DNA of 20,179 nucleotides from an uncultured Eubacteriales bacterium (GTDB lineage: Bacteria > Bacillota > Clostridia > Lachnospirales > Lachnospiraceae): assembly GCA_900549105.1 (NCBI GenBank), contig URND01000047.1, forward strand, positions 1 to 20,179, read 5' to 3'. The notes beneath the pieces were generated by a model. That model was not told the origin of the DNA, did not search any database, and was given only the letters and a program-made list of their open reading frames with translations. Position 1 is the first letter of the stretch, and the number at the start of each line of letters is the position of its first letter. Position numbers and translations under genes: made by a program. Shown here one piece after another: positions 1 to 6,680 of this stretch.

Positions 1-1
1 C

Positions 2-46
2 AGCAGTATGTATGCCAACGATGGTGGCGTTATCGTAGCAGTCTGA
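2..46 (+). CDS. C-terminal end of an unidentified gene (partial)
   Basis: Reading from base 2 gives an open frame of 14 codons (ending ANDGGVIVAV) closed by TGA at 44-46. The start lies outside the window. The residues are protein-like, and the next gene has its own promoter about 75 bases later, which fits a real 3' end. The piece is too short to name. Confidence 0.35.
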   Translation, partial: SSMYANDGGVIVAV

Positions 47-120
47 TCAGAGAAAATCTCCAGTTCAGAAAATTATCACATTTCTTCAGGGAGTTGCCGC
101 TTTTCTTTTGAAAACAAGTG

Positions 121-129
121 TGCTATAAT
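121..129 (+). promoter_or_regulatory. Extended -10 promoter for the small membrane-protein gene
   Basis: TGCTATAAT is a perfect -10 with the extended TGn element. No good -35 lies 16-18 bases upstream, which extended -10 promoters tolerate. It sits about 35 bases before the AAGGAG ribosome site (151-156) and the ATG at 164. Transcription would start near 136, so an ATG at 128 cannot be the start. Confidence 0.55.
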
Positions 130-163
130 GTACGAAGTACTGAAGCGGCAAAGGAGAAAGACA

Positions 164-434
164 ATGAGCCAGAAGAAAGTTGATAAATATAAGAATAGCA
201 AATCTACACGTACCAGTGCCATGAAGAAAGAACGTGCGGAGTTTGTTCTTGAGATGGCAGCATGGATTCTGATTGCAGCTTTATTTGTAGGATGGATTGG
301 CTATTCTGCTTATGCGAAGATCCAGGCTAAGGAGAACAGTGTTAAAGTAAGCCAGTGTGAAGGTGGATACTGTGATGGATACTTCTGCATTGACAGATTA
401 TATTTCCGGATTATCTTCAGACAGTGCGGAATAG
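164..434 (+). pseudogene. Small one-helix membrane protein, apparently frameshifted
   Basis: The start is ATG 164, seven bases after AAGGAG. The first ~60 codons give a Lys/Arg-rich N-terminus (MSQKKVDKYKNSKS), then one hydrophobic helix (AAWILIAALFVGWIGYSAY), a typical small single-pass protein. After about base 350 the original frame runs on in implausible, cysteine-rich sequence to 592. The +1 frame instead reads VDTSALTDYISGLSSDSAE and stops at TAG 432-434, right before a strong terminator. Skipping one base in the A-rich stretch 344-350 joins the two halves into a protein of about 89 residues. From memory, small clostridial proteins of this layout end in a similar S/D-rich tail, so I infer a one-base indel (mutation or assembly error). 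Function unknown. The frameshift is well supported internally; the family resemblance is recalled, not searched. Confidence 0.6.
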
Positions 435-456
435 AAAACACATATGAAATGATGGG

Positions 457-491
457 TTCCCGGGATGTGTTGAAGCATCCCGGGGATTTTT
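457..491 (+). terminator. Rho-independent terminator after the membrane-protein gene
   Basis: Arms CCCGGGATG (459-467) and CATCCCGGG (476-484) pair perfectly, extended by T-G and T-A pairs, around an 8-base loop, and are followed by TTTTTA. It sits 23 bases after the TAG at 434, which supports that stop as the real gene end. Confidence 0.85.
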
Positions 492-514
492 ATATACAGG
501 ATAAATACAATGCA

Positions 515-550
515 ATAAAAAACGGGTCTGCCATAAAGCAGCCCCGTTTT
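515..550 (-). terminator. Terminator downstream of the cold-shock gene
   Basis: Arms AAAACGGG (519-526) and CCCGTTTT (543-550), with inner CTGC/GCAG pairs and a short loop, form a long stem. On the minus strand the stem is followed by a run of T (complement of ATAAAAAA), placing it just after the stop of the minus-strand cold-shock gene. It could also work weakly on the plus strand. Confidence 0.8.
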
Positions 551-578
551 GACTTATACGTTTTTTATGGTTATAGAA

Positions 579-779
579 TTATAACTTTGTAACGTTAGCA
601 GCCTGCATTCCGCGAGCGCCCTCTGTTAAGTCGTAGGATACAGCCTGTCCTTCTTCAAGAGATTTGAAGCCTTCACCGTTGATAGCGGAGAAGTGTACGA
701 ATACATCCTGTCCGTCCTCACCTGTGATAAAACCATAACCTTTTTCTGCGTTGAACCATTTTACAGTTCCCTTGTTCAT
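579..779 (-). CDS. Cold-shock protein (CspA family)
   Basis: This is a complete 66-residue cold-shock domain protein, the usual length for the family. It carries RNP1-like KGYGFI (about residues 13-18) and RNP2-like VFVHFSAI (about 26-33), the aromatic nucleic-acid binding surface of this OB fold. Family members bind single-stranded RNA and DNA in the cytoplasm and act as RNA chaperones. The ATG at 779 follows GGAGG (minus strand) at ideal spacing. It has its own promoter at 995-1023, a long leader and a terminator, so it is a single-gene unit. Phages can carry csp genes, but the independent unit, transcribed away from the phage genes, fits a host gene flanking the prophage. Confidence 0.95.
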   Translation of the reverse strand: MNKGTVKWFNAEKGYGFITGEDGQDVFVHFSAINGEGFKSLEEGQAVSYDLTEGARGMQAANVTKL

Positions 780-994
780 TTTGTGTTACCTCCATAAAAA
801 TAAAAAATAATCATTGACAGCACACAGGATGTTATAGTATAATATTAACGTCATGTTATTGCATATGTGTGTGCATGATAAAGATTTTAGTTGCATTAAG
901 GTAATTAAGCATGGCAGTGTTTAATTACCGCGATAATAATTTGTGTACCGCTTTCTCGCTAGTCTCTATAAAATAATTTAGAGGCTTTGATGTT
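780..994 (-). promoter_or_regulatory. Long structured 5' leader of the cold-shock gene
   Basis: About 210 nt separate the predicted start of transcription from the ATG. The leader holds a perfect 9-bp hairpin (900-908 with 921-929, arms GGTAATTAA/TTAATTACC) and a weaker one near 965-984 (CTCTA/TAGAG). Long folded leaders are known in csp mRNAs, where they control stability and translation with temperature. The role here is by analogy. Confidence 0.55.
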
Positions 995-1023
995 ATTATA
1001 TCAAAATGATTTTTATATTGCAA
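995..1023 (-). promoter_or_regulatory. SigmaA-type promoter of the cold-shock gene
   Basis: On the minus strand, TTGCAA (1018-1023), a 17-base spacer and a perfect TATAAT (995-1000) point toward the cold-shock gene. Confidence 0.7.
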
Positions 1024-1041
1024 GAAAGGACAAATGATAAG

Positions 1042-1113
1042 ATGTGTACGCAACTTAATATAGATTATATTAAAAGACTGAAAAAGAGAAATTTAATCTC
1101 GGAAGAAAGATAA
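1042..1113 (+). pseudogene. Possible truncated small ORF (23 codons)
   Basis: ATG 1042 follows AAAGGA at 1025-1030, and the ORF ends at TAA 1111. The peptide (start MCTQLNIDYIKRL, end NLISEER) resembles the opening of SHOCT-like short helical segments, in which a basic helix is followed by xLISEEE. It stops exactly where such a motif would continue. It may be a gene remnant at the host/phage junction or chance. No other gene is seen in the AT-rich stretch 1024-1236. Confidence 0.2.
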
Positions 1114-1120
1114 TTCATAA

Positions 1121-1148
1121 TTGATTAACTAAATTGATTTAATATAAA
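1121..1148 (+). promoter_or_regulatory. Candidate promoter upstream of the phage late genes
   Basis: TTGATT (1121-1126), a 16-base spacer and TATAAA (1143-1148) face the phage operon in a very AT-rich region, where chance matches are common. A transcript would reach the hairpin terminator at 1237-1259 after about 100 bases, so it would make a short RNA or need antitermination to reach the terminase genes. Confidence 0.3.
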
Positions 1149-1236
1149 AAAATAAAATTGTGCAAAATAAACAAGATAATCACTAAAATTTTGTGCATTT
1201 AAGCAAAAATGGTAGTGAATAATAGATTATGTATGT

Positions 1237-1259
1237 AAGCATCCCTTAGGGGTGCTTTT
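1237..1259 (+). terminator. Hairpin terminator before the phage late operon
   Basis: Arms AAGCATCCC (1237-1245) and GGGGTGCTT (1249-1257) pair over 9 bp with one wobble around a 3-base loop (TTA), ending in TTTT. It isolates the phage operon from upstream transcription. Confidence 0.75.
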
Positions 1260-1272
1260 CTTCTGCCCAAAA

Positions 1273-1307
1273 GGAGCATACGGGATTCGAACCCCTGCTC
1301 CCAAAAC
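1273..1307 (-). other. tRNA 3'-end-like fragment or minihelix (possible att or pac element)
   Basis: On the minus strand the sequence carries a T-loop (GGTTCGAATCC) and a 3' acceptor strand ATGCTCC, preceded by TTTTGGGAGCAGG, which resembles a tRNA-Pro(TGG) anticodon loop with its 3' stem. The variable region and the whole 5' half are missing, and no cloverleaf can be drawn. What remains folds on itself: GGAGCA (1273-1278) pairs with TGCTCC (1296-1301) and GGG with CCC around the T-loop. It may be a prophage attachment core copied from a tRNA 3' end, a remnant tRNA, or a packaging signal next to the terminase small-subunit gene. Confidence 0.45.
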
Positions 1308-1328
1308 GACGAATGAGAGGTGGATAAA

Positions 1329-1553
1329 ATGACGATTGTCGTTTATGATACAGAAACATTGGAGGCAATTGCTGTTGTACCCATTAACATAGAAAGTCAA
1401 GATGAGGTTATATTAACGGAGTTGGATGGTATCATAAAAGATGGTTATGATTATATGATTTACAATGGGGCTGAGCCACTTTTTAAGGATACCGGCGATG
1501 ATAGAGTGATACTTGATGATAAGAAAATTTTATTGAATCCCGGTTATTTGTAA
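1329..1553 (+). CDS. Hypothetical phage protein upstream of the terminase
   Basis: Unrecognised 74-residue protein. I chose ATG 1329 because GAGGTGG (1316-1322) is well spaced before it; GTG 1320 lies inside that ribosome site. The protein is acidic and beta-rich (MTIVVYDTETLEAIAVVPIN at the start), with no membrane segment, signal peptide or cysteine motif. It is the first gene of the phage operon and is followed by the terminase small subunit after 21 bases, so it is probably co-transcribed with the packaging genes. Small genes at this position in siphoviruses are often HNH nucleases or regulators, but no HNH or HTH motif is seen here. Confidence 0.7.
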   Translation: MTIVVYDTETLEAIAVVPINIESQDEVILTELDGIIKDGYDYMIYNGAEPLFKDTGDDRVILDDKKILLNPGYL

Positions 1554-1574
1554 ATGGAATGAGAGGTGAGTCTG

Positions 1575-2162
1575 ATGGCAAAAGGAAAATATGAATACTG
1601 GTTAACGCCGGAGGGCTTGCTGAAGCTTGAAGGTTGGGCCAGAGATGGCTTAACGGATGAGCAGATAGCAAAAAACATAGGAATTAACCCAGCTACATTG
1701 TATGATTGGAAAAAGAAGTATGACGAGATTTCCAAGACCCTAAAAAGGGGAAAGGAAGTTGTTGACCGTCAGGTTGAAAACGCGCTGCTTAAAAGGGCTT
1801 TGGGCTATTCGTACAACGAAGATAAATACATCAGCGTTCCTATGGATCAGGCTGAGTACTCCGAGAGCCTTGAGCGGTACATGAATACTTATAAATTTGA
1901 GCATCCGGAAGCTACAGATTCGGAATTGATGCTTGTTAAAGAGCGGTTTCCGAAGAGCAAAATGATTTTGGAAGAACGAAAGGTAAAGGAAGTCGTTCCG
2001 GATACCGCCGCGCAGATCTTCTGGCTGAAGAACCGGATGGCAGAAAAATGGCGGGATAAACAGAATATTGAAGTGTCACAGTCAATCGACGATTCCATCA
2101 AGGAAATGGAGGCATATTTTGAACAGCGAAAAGAAAGCGGTTCTGGACCTCCTGTGGAATGA
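1575..2162 (+). CDS. terS: Phage terminase small subunit
   Basis: A 195-residue protein. ATG 1575 is preferred over GTG 1566 because GAGGTGAG lies just before it. The N-terminal half has a helix-turn-helix of the type seen in small terminases and transposase-like binders (about residues 26-47: LTDEQIAKNIGINPATLYDW), then a long helical part with KALG-like LLKRALGY, and a C-terminal helix of charged residues. Terminase small subunits bind the pac/cos region and recruit the large subunit for packaging. The 3' end overlaps the large-subunit gene by 44 bases, indicating coupled translation. Length and order are typical of SPP1-like siphoviruses. Confidence 0.85.
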   Translation: MAKGKYEYWLTPEGLLKLEGWARDGLTDEQIAKNIGINPATLYDWKKKYDEISKTLKRGKEVVDRQVENALLKRALGYSYNEDKYISVPMDQAEYSESLERYMNTYKFEHPEATDSELMLVKERFPKSKMILEERKVKEVVPDTAAQIFWLKNRMAEKWRDKQNIEVSQSIDDSIKEMEAYFEQRKESGSGPPVE

Positions 2163-3390
2163 GCCGTATAAGATTGGACATTGGGTAGGATTTAAGGACC
2201 TGACCACTTTGCATAATGAGTGGTTGAGGTCTTTTTTGTATGCTGAAGATGACCAGACACTTCTGGCTCACCGGGGCTCTTATAAAACGACGGACTTATC
2301 TTTGTTTCTGTCTTTGCATACTATTCTCAAGCCGAACGAGAATGTCATGTTTTTTCGGAAGACGGATGATGATGTCACGGAAGTTATCACCCAGGCCCGG
2401 AAGATATTGAAGTCGGGGGCTGTGGGCAAAATTGCATATATCCTGTATGGAACTGATTTAAAGCTGATCCGGGACAATAATTCGGAGATTAACACAAATC
2501 TCTGTACATCCACAAAGGGCGTGTCTCAGGTTGTCGGTTTGGGTATTAAGACCAGCATCACTGGCAAGCATGCAGACATCGTTGTCACAGATGATATTGT
2601 CAATATAAATGACCGTGTCAGCAGAGCGGAGCGGGAGCAGACGAAAATTCAGTATATGGAGCTTCAGAACATTAAGAATCGTTCCGGGCGTTTTATTAAT
2701 ACGGGGACACCGTGGCACAAAGAGGATGCTATTTCCATCATGCCGAATGTAAAGCGCTATGATTGTTATTCTACCGGGCTCATCACCAGAAATAAGCTGG
2801 AAGAATTACGGCACTCTATGAGTGATTCACTCTTCGCTGCCAATTATGAACTGAAGCACATCGCGGATAAAGATGCTATGTTCAAAGAGCCAAGGTTTAC
2901 AGCGGACGAGGGACTTATCTATGATGGCGTATGTCATATTGATGCTTCCTACGGCGGGGCGGATGGGACTGCCTTTACGATCATTAAGAAGCAGCCGAAT
3001 GGGTCTTACATTGGATTTGGCAAGCGCTGGAACCGCCATGTGGACGAATGTCTTTCAGAAATTGAGATGTACCGGAAATATTACCGGGCCGGAACTGTAT
3101 ACTGCGAGGATAATGCAGATAAGGGATATCTGAGAAAAGAGTTATTCGGGCTCGGCATGCCGGCCAGCGGTTATCATGAGAGCATGAATAAATTTGTGAA
3201 GATAAGCACCTATCTGAAAAGGGCATGGAGCCAGATAGTATGGCTTGAAGATACGGACCCGGAATATATCAACGAGATATTGGATTATTCGGAGTTTGCT
3301 GAACATGATGACAGTCCGGATTCAGCGGCAAGTTTGTTAAGGAAACTAGAGAATAAAACATCTTTTAATCCGGTGAAGGGAGGAATATAG
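2119..3390 (+). CDS. terL: Phage terminase large subunit (packaging ATPase-nuclease)
   Basis: I chose TTG 2119, six bases after GGAGG (2108-2112), giving 423 residues; the upstream ATG in this frame has no ribosome site. The ATPase half shows a Walker A-like HRGSYKTT (about residues 51-58), hydrophobic-then-acidic Walker B IVVTDD (about 154-159) and coupling motif NTGTPW (about 194-199). The C-terminal nuclease half has acidic residues typical of the RuvC-like fold: HIDASYGG (D about 275), YCEDNADKG (E about 330) and DDSPDSAA (about 398-403). The protein pumps DNA into the prohead through the portal and cuts the concatemer. The Walker A variant is usual in this terminase family. The gene is followed at once by the portal gene. 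Confidence 0.93.
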   Translation: MNSEKKAVLDLLWNEPYKIGHWVGFKDLTTLHNEWLRSFLYAEDDQTLLAHRGSYKTTDLSLFLSLHTILKPNENVMFFRKTDDDVTEVITQARKILKSGAVGKIAYILYGTDLKLIRDNNSEINTNLCTSTKGVSQVVGLGIKTSITGKHADIVVTDDIVNINDRVSRAEREQTKIQYMELQNIKNRSGRFINTGTPWHKEDAISIMPNVKRYDCYSTGLITRNKLEELRHSMSDSLFAANYELKHIADKDAMFKEPRFTADEGLIYDGVCHIDASYGGADGTAFTIIKKQPNGSYIGFGKRWNRHVDECLSEIEMYRKYYRAGTVYCEDNADKGYLRKELFGLGMPASGYHESMNKFVKISTYLKRAWSQIVWLEDTDPEYINEILDYSEFAEHDDSPDSAASLLRKLENKTSFNPVKGGI

Positions 3391-3391
3391 T

Positions 3392-4732
3392 ATGTTTCGA
3401 GTGGCAGCAGGTACGCCAATGACACCGGAATTACTTGGTGAATACATGTCAAAACATAAACAGGAGATTGAAGGGCGATATAGGAATCTTCATGACGCTT
3501 ATAAAAATAAATATGAGATTGGCACTTTACCCAAAAAGCCTGAATGGAAACCGGATAATCGTATTCCGGTAAACTTCGCAAAATACATCACGGATACAAT
3601 GAATGGTTTCTTCCTGGGAAATCCAATAAAGGCGGTGAGTGATGATAAGGCCGTTTCAGATTATATTGAGTTCTTAGACCAGTATAATGACCAGGATGAT
3701 AATAATGCGGAACTTTCCAAGATATGCAGCATTTTTGGAAAAGGCTATGAAATGTATTATGTGGATGATATCGGGAACATAGGGATTACATATCTGACGC
3801 CGATGGATGCATTTATTATTTACGATGACAGCATTTTAGAACATCCTCTGTATTTTGTCAGACATTATAAGGATGCGGACAATGTTGAGTATGGCAGTTG
3901 GTCTGATGGGAAAGTGGTTCAACATTTTGTGAATCGCGAGAGCTATAAATGGCTTGATGAGCCTAAAATCCATGGCTTTGACGGAGTGCCCGCAACAGAG
4001 TATTTGGAAAATGAAGAGCGCATGGGAATTTTTGAGAGTGCTCTGCCCTTGATAAATGCTTATAATAAGGCCTTGAGTGAGAAGGCGAATGATGTAGATT
4101 ACTTTGCGGATGCTTACTTAAAAATTTTGGGAGCCAGCTTGAGTGAAAACGAAATTAAAAATATCCGAACAAATCGAATCATCAATTTTGATGGGGACAG
4201 GGCCATGGATATGATTGTGGAGTTTCTTCAAAAACCGAATGGTGACACAACCCAGGAAAACCTTATTAACCGGCTGGAAAGGCTGATATTTCAAATCTCC
4301 ATGGTGGCTAATATTTCTGATGAGAATTTTGGAACATCTTCCGGTATCGCCTTGAAGTATAAGCTGCAGGGGATGAGTAATCTGGCCAAGACGAAGGAAA
4401 GAAAATTTATATCCGGCATGAACCGGAGATATAAACTGATTTTCAGCAATCCGGTTTCTGGTATGAAAAAGGATGCCTGGACAACCATCCGGTATCAGTT
4501 CACGCCAAATTATCCAGCGAATCTTCTGGATGAAGCGCAGATTGCGTCCGAACTTTCCGGCGTTGTCAGCAGGGAAACACAGTTGAAAGTGTTATCGATT
4601 GTAGATAATGTTCAGCAGGAAGTGGAACAGATTGAAATGGAGCAGGATAAAGAAGGCTATAACACAGATTATCCTACAGCCAGAACGGCGGTGACAGATG
4701 AGTTATTGGACAAAGCGACAGGAACAGCTTAA
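3392..4732 (+). CDS. Portal protein, SPP1 gp6 type
   Basis: A 446-residue protein of the SPP1-gp6-like portal family. ATG 3392 follows GGGAGG (3378-3383) and starts one base after the terminase stop. Recognisable segments are NRIPVNFAKYITDTMNGFFLG (about residues 51-71), which is close to the portal N-terminal signature, and the central VANISDENFG...SGIALKYKLQG region (about 304-325). The latter precedes the long helix that lines the portal channel. Portals form 12-13-mers at one capsid vertex and are the DNA entry and exit port. The C-terminal tail is acidic. The gene overlaps the minor head gene by 35 bases, suggesting translational coupling. Confidence 0.93.
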   Translation: MFRVAAGTPMTPELLGEYMSKHKQEIEGRYRNLHDAYKNKYEIGTLPKKPEWKPDNRIPVNFAKYITDTMNGFFLGNPIKAVSDDKAVSDYIEFLDQYNDQDDNNAELSKICSIFGKGYEMYYVDDIGNIGITYLTPMDAFIIYDDSILEHPLYFVRHYKDADNVEYGSWSDGKVVQHFVNRESYKWLDEPKIHGFDGVPATEYLENEERMGIFESALPLINAYNKALSEKANDVDYFADAYLKILGASLSENEIKNIRTNRIINFDGDRAMDMIVEFLQKPNGDTTQENLINRLERLIFQISMVANISDENFGTSSGIALKYKLQGMSNLAKTKERKFISGMNRRYKLIFSNPVSGMKKDAWTTIRYQFTPNYPANLLDEAQIASELSGVVSRETQLKVLSIVDNVQQEVEQIEMEQDKEGYNTDYPTARTAVTDELLDKATGTA

Positions 4733-6110
4733 TAAGGAACTGGAAAAGGATGAGGCAAAACTGAAAAATCGGTTGTCCTCATTTTATGATACTGAATATG
4801 AAAAGCTTCAGAAAGAAATATCGTCTTACTTTCAAAAGTATGGGTCAGATAATATATTGGAATATCGAATATTAATGCAATCCTTGCCAGAAATGGATAA
4901 AAAGATGCTGCTTGAACGTATGGATGAATTTGCGGAGAAATATCCTCAGTATGATTATTTAATGCCAGTCAGAGAGTCTATTTACAAATTGAATCGCCTG
5001 GAAGGATTGCAGTATTCCGTTCGAATGCAGCAGTATGAAATGGGTGCCATTACCCGGGAAGAGTTAAATAAGCATTTGGAGCGGCAGGCCATGCGAGGGG
5101 TTAATGCAGCTGCAAAAGCGATGGGGTTTGGAGAGAATTTCTATGCGAACAATCCGGATGTTGTAAAATTGTTTGTGGATGTTCCATGGAGCAATGGGAA
5201 GAATTTTAGTCAAAGAATCTGGGATAACACAGAAAAGCTGTCAAATTATTTGAATACGGATATTGCTCAAGGATTTGCCCGCGGCGATTCATATGCCAAG
5301 TTAACCCGACAGCTGAAAAAGCGGTTTGGTGATGTATCCCGGAATGACGCCTACCGACTGATATATACCGAAGGGACTTATGTCATGGCCGAGTCGACGA
5401 TGCAGCCCTTCACAGAGGACTTCGAAGAATATAAGATTTCCACCGTAGATGACGGAAAAGTTTGTGCGATTTGTCGGGGCCTTGCGGAAAAGACTTTTAA
5501 AATCGCTGACAGGAAACCAGGTGTAAATTTTCCGCCTCTCCATACATGGTGCCGATGCAGCTTTGAAATTGTTGTCGGGGAATGGGATAAATGGATGGAT
5601 GACTATGAAAAGCGACATAGCAATGGACAGGCTCAAAAGGTTGCAAAACGCTTGAAGCCAGAGAACAGAGATGATATAATATCTTCAGGAGCTGTTAGTG
5701 GCGCAAGAAATCCTGAGAGTGAAAAGGCAAAAGAACATGCAGAACGTTATTATGGACTTGTTCGAAGTATGACAACAGATGTATCTAAAATCGCAAAAGT
5801 AACAGGCTATTCAGAATCTGAAATACTCGGTATTAAAAAGTATATATTTTTGGATAAGCATGATTTGGGAGGCAGCGAGCCAGAGTACTTTGAGCCGGAT
5901 TATATGATGGCTGAATCTTGGAAACGTTTGATGAACGGACATCCAGAAGAACATGATTTGGTGTTGATAAAACATGAGATTATGGAAAAGGAATTGATTT
6001 CACAGGGGATGAGTCAGAAGGAGGCGCACATAAGGACTTCAAAGAAGTATAACTATGACCGGGAGGCGAATAAATTCTATGGTAAAATTAAAAAATATAA
6101 AGAAAAATGA
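4698..6110 (+). CDS. MuF/SPP1-gp7-like minor head protein with toxin-like C-terminal domain
   Basis: A 470-residue protein with two parts. Residues ~1-290 are a MuF/gp7 minor head protein: helical N-terminus, then a conserved domain ending in the cysteine cluster VCAICRG (C256, C259) and PPLHTWCRC (C285, C287). Such proteins bind the portal and enter the capsid. Residues ~330-470 are an extension absent from the basic family, with HDLGG, then HEIMEKEL (H426, E427) and AHIRTSKKYNY before a Lys-rich end. Temperate phages of Firmicutes are known to carry polymorphic-toxin domains fused to MuF, which could be delivered with the DNA, and an immunity-sized gene overlaps the 3' end here. The extension's activity is unknown; the His-Glu pair hints at catalysis without proving it. 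The extension DNA looks more AT-rich than the head genes. ATG 4698 has only a weak GGCGGTG site and overlaps portal, so translation is probably coupled. Confidence 0.85.
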   Translation: MSYWTKRQEQLNKELEKDEAKLKNRLSSFYDTEYEKLQKEISSYFQKYGSDNILEYRILMQSLPEMDKKMLLERMDEFAEKYPQYDYLMPVRESIYKLNRLEGLQYSVRMQQYEMGAITREELNKHLERQAMRGVNAAAKAMGFGENFYANNPDVVKLFVDVPWSNGKNFSQRIWDNTEKLSNYLNTDIAQGFARGDSYAKLTRQLKKRFGDVSRNDAYRLIYTEGTYVMAESTMQPFTEDFEEYKISTVDDGKVCAICRGLAEKTFKIADRKPGVNFPPLHTWCRCSFEIVVGEWDKWMDDYEKRHSNGQAQKVAKRLKPENRDDIISSGAVSGARNPESEKAKEHAERYYGLVRSMTTDVSKIAKVTGYSESEILGIKKYIFLDKHDLGGSEPEYFEPDYMMAESWKRLMNGHPEEHDLVLIKHEIMEKELISQGMSQKEAHIRTSKKYNYDREANKFYGKIKKYKEK

Positions 6111-6318
6111 TTATTTCATCGAATCAGATATTATCCCGGAAGATAGTCAAAAGTCAGGACATGTCACAGTGGATATAAAATCAGGTGAATTGAAAGCATA
6201 CGATTTGCCTGAAGGTTATGAATGGTGTACAAATCATGTCAATCATGCAAAAAATAAATTACTTGAAATATCCAGTTTGGATAACTTGCCAAAAGAAAAG
6301 TTAATAATGTGGTATTAA
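6079..6318 (+). CDS. Candidate immunity protein for the MuF toxin domain
   Basis: A small 79-residue protein (start MVKLKNIKKNDYFIES), mixed charge, no membrane helix, no family recognised. GGGAGG (6060-6065) precedes ATG 6079 by 12-13 bases, a long spacing; ATG 6055 in the same frame has no ribosome site. The gene begins inside the 3' end of the MuF fusion gene and is closed by a hairpin terminator. Polymorphic toxins are normally followed directly by a small specific antidote, so the position, size and overlap suggest immunity. This is inference from context only. It is not a known head-assembly protein, and no such gene lies here in basic SPP1-type clusters. Confidence 0.55.
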   Translation: MVKLKNIKKNDYFIESDIIPEDSQKSGHVTVDIKSGELKAYDLPEGYEWCTNHVNHAKNKLLEISSLDNLPKEKLIMWY

Positions 6319-6319
6319 G

Positions 6320-6352
6320 ACCACCAGTCAGTTATAATGGCCGGTGGTTTTG
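6320..6352 (+). terminator. Hairpin terminator after the toxin/immunity cassette
   Basis: Arms ACCACCAGTCA (6320-6330) and TGGCCGGTGGT (6338-6348) pair over 11 positions with one A-C mismatch and one wobble around a 7-base loop, then TTTTGTT. It lies inside a run of same-strand late genes, so it should be only partly effective or bypassed by antitermination. It may mark the edge of a transferred cassette. Confidence 0.6.
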
Positions 6353-6380
6353 TTATGCCCATTTTTAGGAGGGAAAGAAA

Positions 6381-6674
6381 TTGAATATACCGGAAAAAGT
6401 GAAAATTTTATTTAAAACATATGATGTTCAGCAGGAAAAAAATCTGCACGATATGGAAGGTGATTTATATGGGCAGATTCATTATTTGCCGGAGAGAATC
6501 ATTTTAAATGAAGATAGTACGGAAGAACAGAAGAAAGTAACTCTCATCCATGAATTGATTCATGGACTTGATGAAGTTTATATTATCGGACTTATGGAAA
6601 AGCAAGTTGAGAAGCTTGGAAATGCGCTTTATATGCTTATACGGGATAATCCTGAGATGTTTATGGAAGGTTGA
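6381..6674 (+). CDS. Minimal HExxH metallopeptidase
   Basis: A 97-residue protein beginning at TTG 6381, after TAGGAGGGAAAGAAA. It carries LIHELIHGLDEV, with zinc-binding H57, E58 and H61 (HExxH), within a short alpha/beta protein (YGQIHYLPERIIL strands before the helix). The layout matches small ImmA/IrrE-like or M78-type metallopeptidases reduced to the catalytic core. Activity on repressors or on a phage structural protein is possible, but the substrate cannot be read from sequence. It sits between the MuF cassette and a thioredoxin-like gene, outside the usual set of head genes, and could equally belong to the toxin cassette. Motif certainty is high; role uncertain. Confidence 0.8.
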   Translation: MNIPEKVKILFKTYDVQQEKNLHDMEGDLYGQIHYLPERIILNEDSTEEQKKVTLIHELIHGLDEVYIIGLMEKQVEKLGNALYMLIRDNPEMFMEG

Positions 6675-6680
6675 GGTAAG

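Noticed and set aside
128..592. A 154-residue reading frame starting at ATG 128
   Set aside because: The ATG lies at the promoter -10 and has no ribosome site. After ~350 the frame is noise that runs through a terminator.
5301..5636. Minus-strand open frame inside the MuF gene
   Set aside because: Antisense shadow of a clear coding frame, without a ribosome site.
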